Origin: an uncultured Acetatifactor sp.
GTDB lineage: Bacteria; Bacillota; Clostridia; Lachnospirales; Lachnospiraceae
DNA length: 33,258 nt
Direction: 5' to 3'
NCBI GenBank assembly: GCA_944383825.1
Contig: CALWRA010000002.1
Location: 1 to 33,258, forward strand
Position 1 is the stretch's first letter. Every line of letters begins with the position of its first letter. This document shows positions 33,253-33,258 of the stretch, one piece after another. The notes under the pieces were generated by a model, which did no database searches, had not been told where the DNA came from, and saw nothing but the letters and a program-made list of their open reading frames with translations. Made by a program: the position numbers and the translations under genes.

Positions 33253-33258
33253 GAATAG

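Overview
The window looks like a chromosomal segment from a low-to-mid GC Clostridia member, most likely Lachnospiraceae. This is inferred from gene content (DUF3842, DUF5688, a short soluble PocR-MCP receptor, NADP-type glutamate dehydrogenase, a SigV/RsiV-like pair, a chromosomal vanG-type cluster) and from AGGAGG-type ribosome binding sites. No rRNA, CRISPR array or replication origin was seen. There is one tRNA gene, tRNA-Arg(CCG).

Layout. At 1-490 a decayed AraC/YesN-type regulator lies on the minus strand. It is followed by a GH65 disaccharide phosphorylase (612-2852). At 2.9-5.35 kb is a three-gene set: a PyrE-like phosphoribosyltransferase paralogue, a CDP-alcohol phosphatidyltransferase broken by one in-frame TAG, and a phospholipase-D-type protein that lacks its second HKD motif. 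At 5.45-12.2 kb is a complete vanG-type cluster: vanR-vanS, then vanG-vanXY-vanT, then a fifth gene for a membrane-anchored C39-like cysteine peptidase. The last four genes are joined by ATGA overlaps. At 12.4-15.4 kb are DUF3842 and a yqeG-aroE-aroK-aroQ shikimate operon. At 15.5-16.9 kb is an ECF sigma factor with an RsiV-like anti-sigma factor. At 17.0-22.3 kb are efp, a DUF5688 gene, tRNA-Arg inside a 14-bp inverted repeat, an SH3-repeat protein, an unknown helical protein, and gdhA behind a promoter plus leader terminator.

From about 22.4 to 26.2 kb is a visibly AT-richer, decayed accessory island. It holds an integrase C-terminal remnant interrupted by an IS3-family remnant, a response-regulator C-terminal fragment, an intact type II toxin-antitoxin pair, a frameshifted nuclease-like gene and a SIR2-domain gene broken into three frames. 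The last two look like ruined phage-defence genes. The chromosomal backbone resumes at 26.27 kb with rnhA, rluF, ligA and metA (predicted acetyl-CoA type). A second small accessory patch (30.6-32.4 kb) carries a minus-strand XRE regulator/DUF6609 membrane protein pair and a transposase-like leader. The window ends with a soluble PocR-MCP receptor.

How the genes work together. VanR/VanS should sense glycopeptide or cell-wall stress. VanT makes D-Ser, VanG makes D-Ala-D-Ser, and VanXY removes D-Ala-D-Ala ends. The coupled C39-like protein is an unexplained addition on the outer face of the membrane. The SigV/RsiV-like pair suggests a second envelope-stress (lysozyme-type) response nearby. No wholly new system was demonstrated. 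The most promising leads are the five-gene van operon, the tRNA enclosed by an inverted repeat, the gdhA leader and the amber-interrupted pgsA-like gene.
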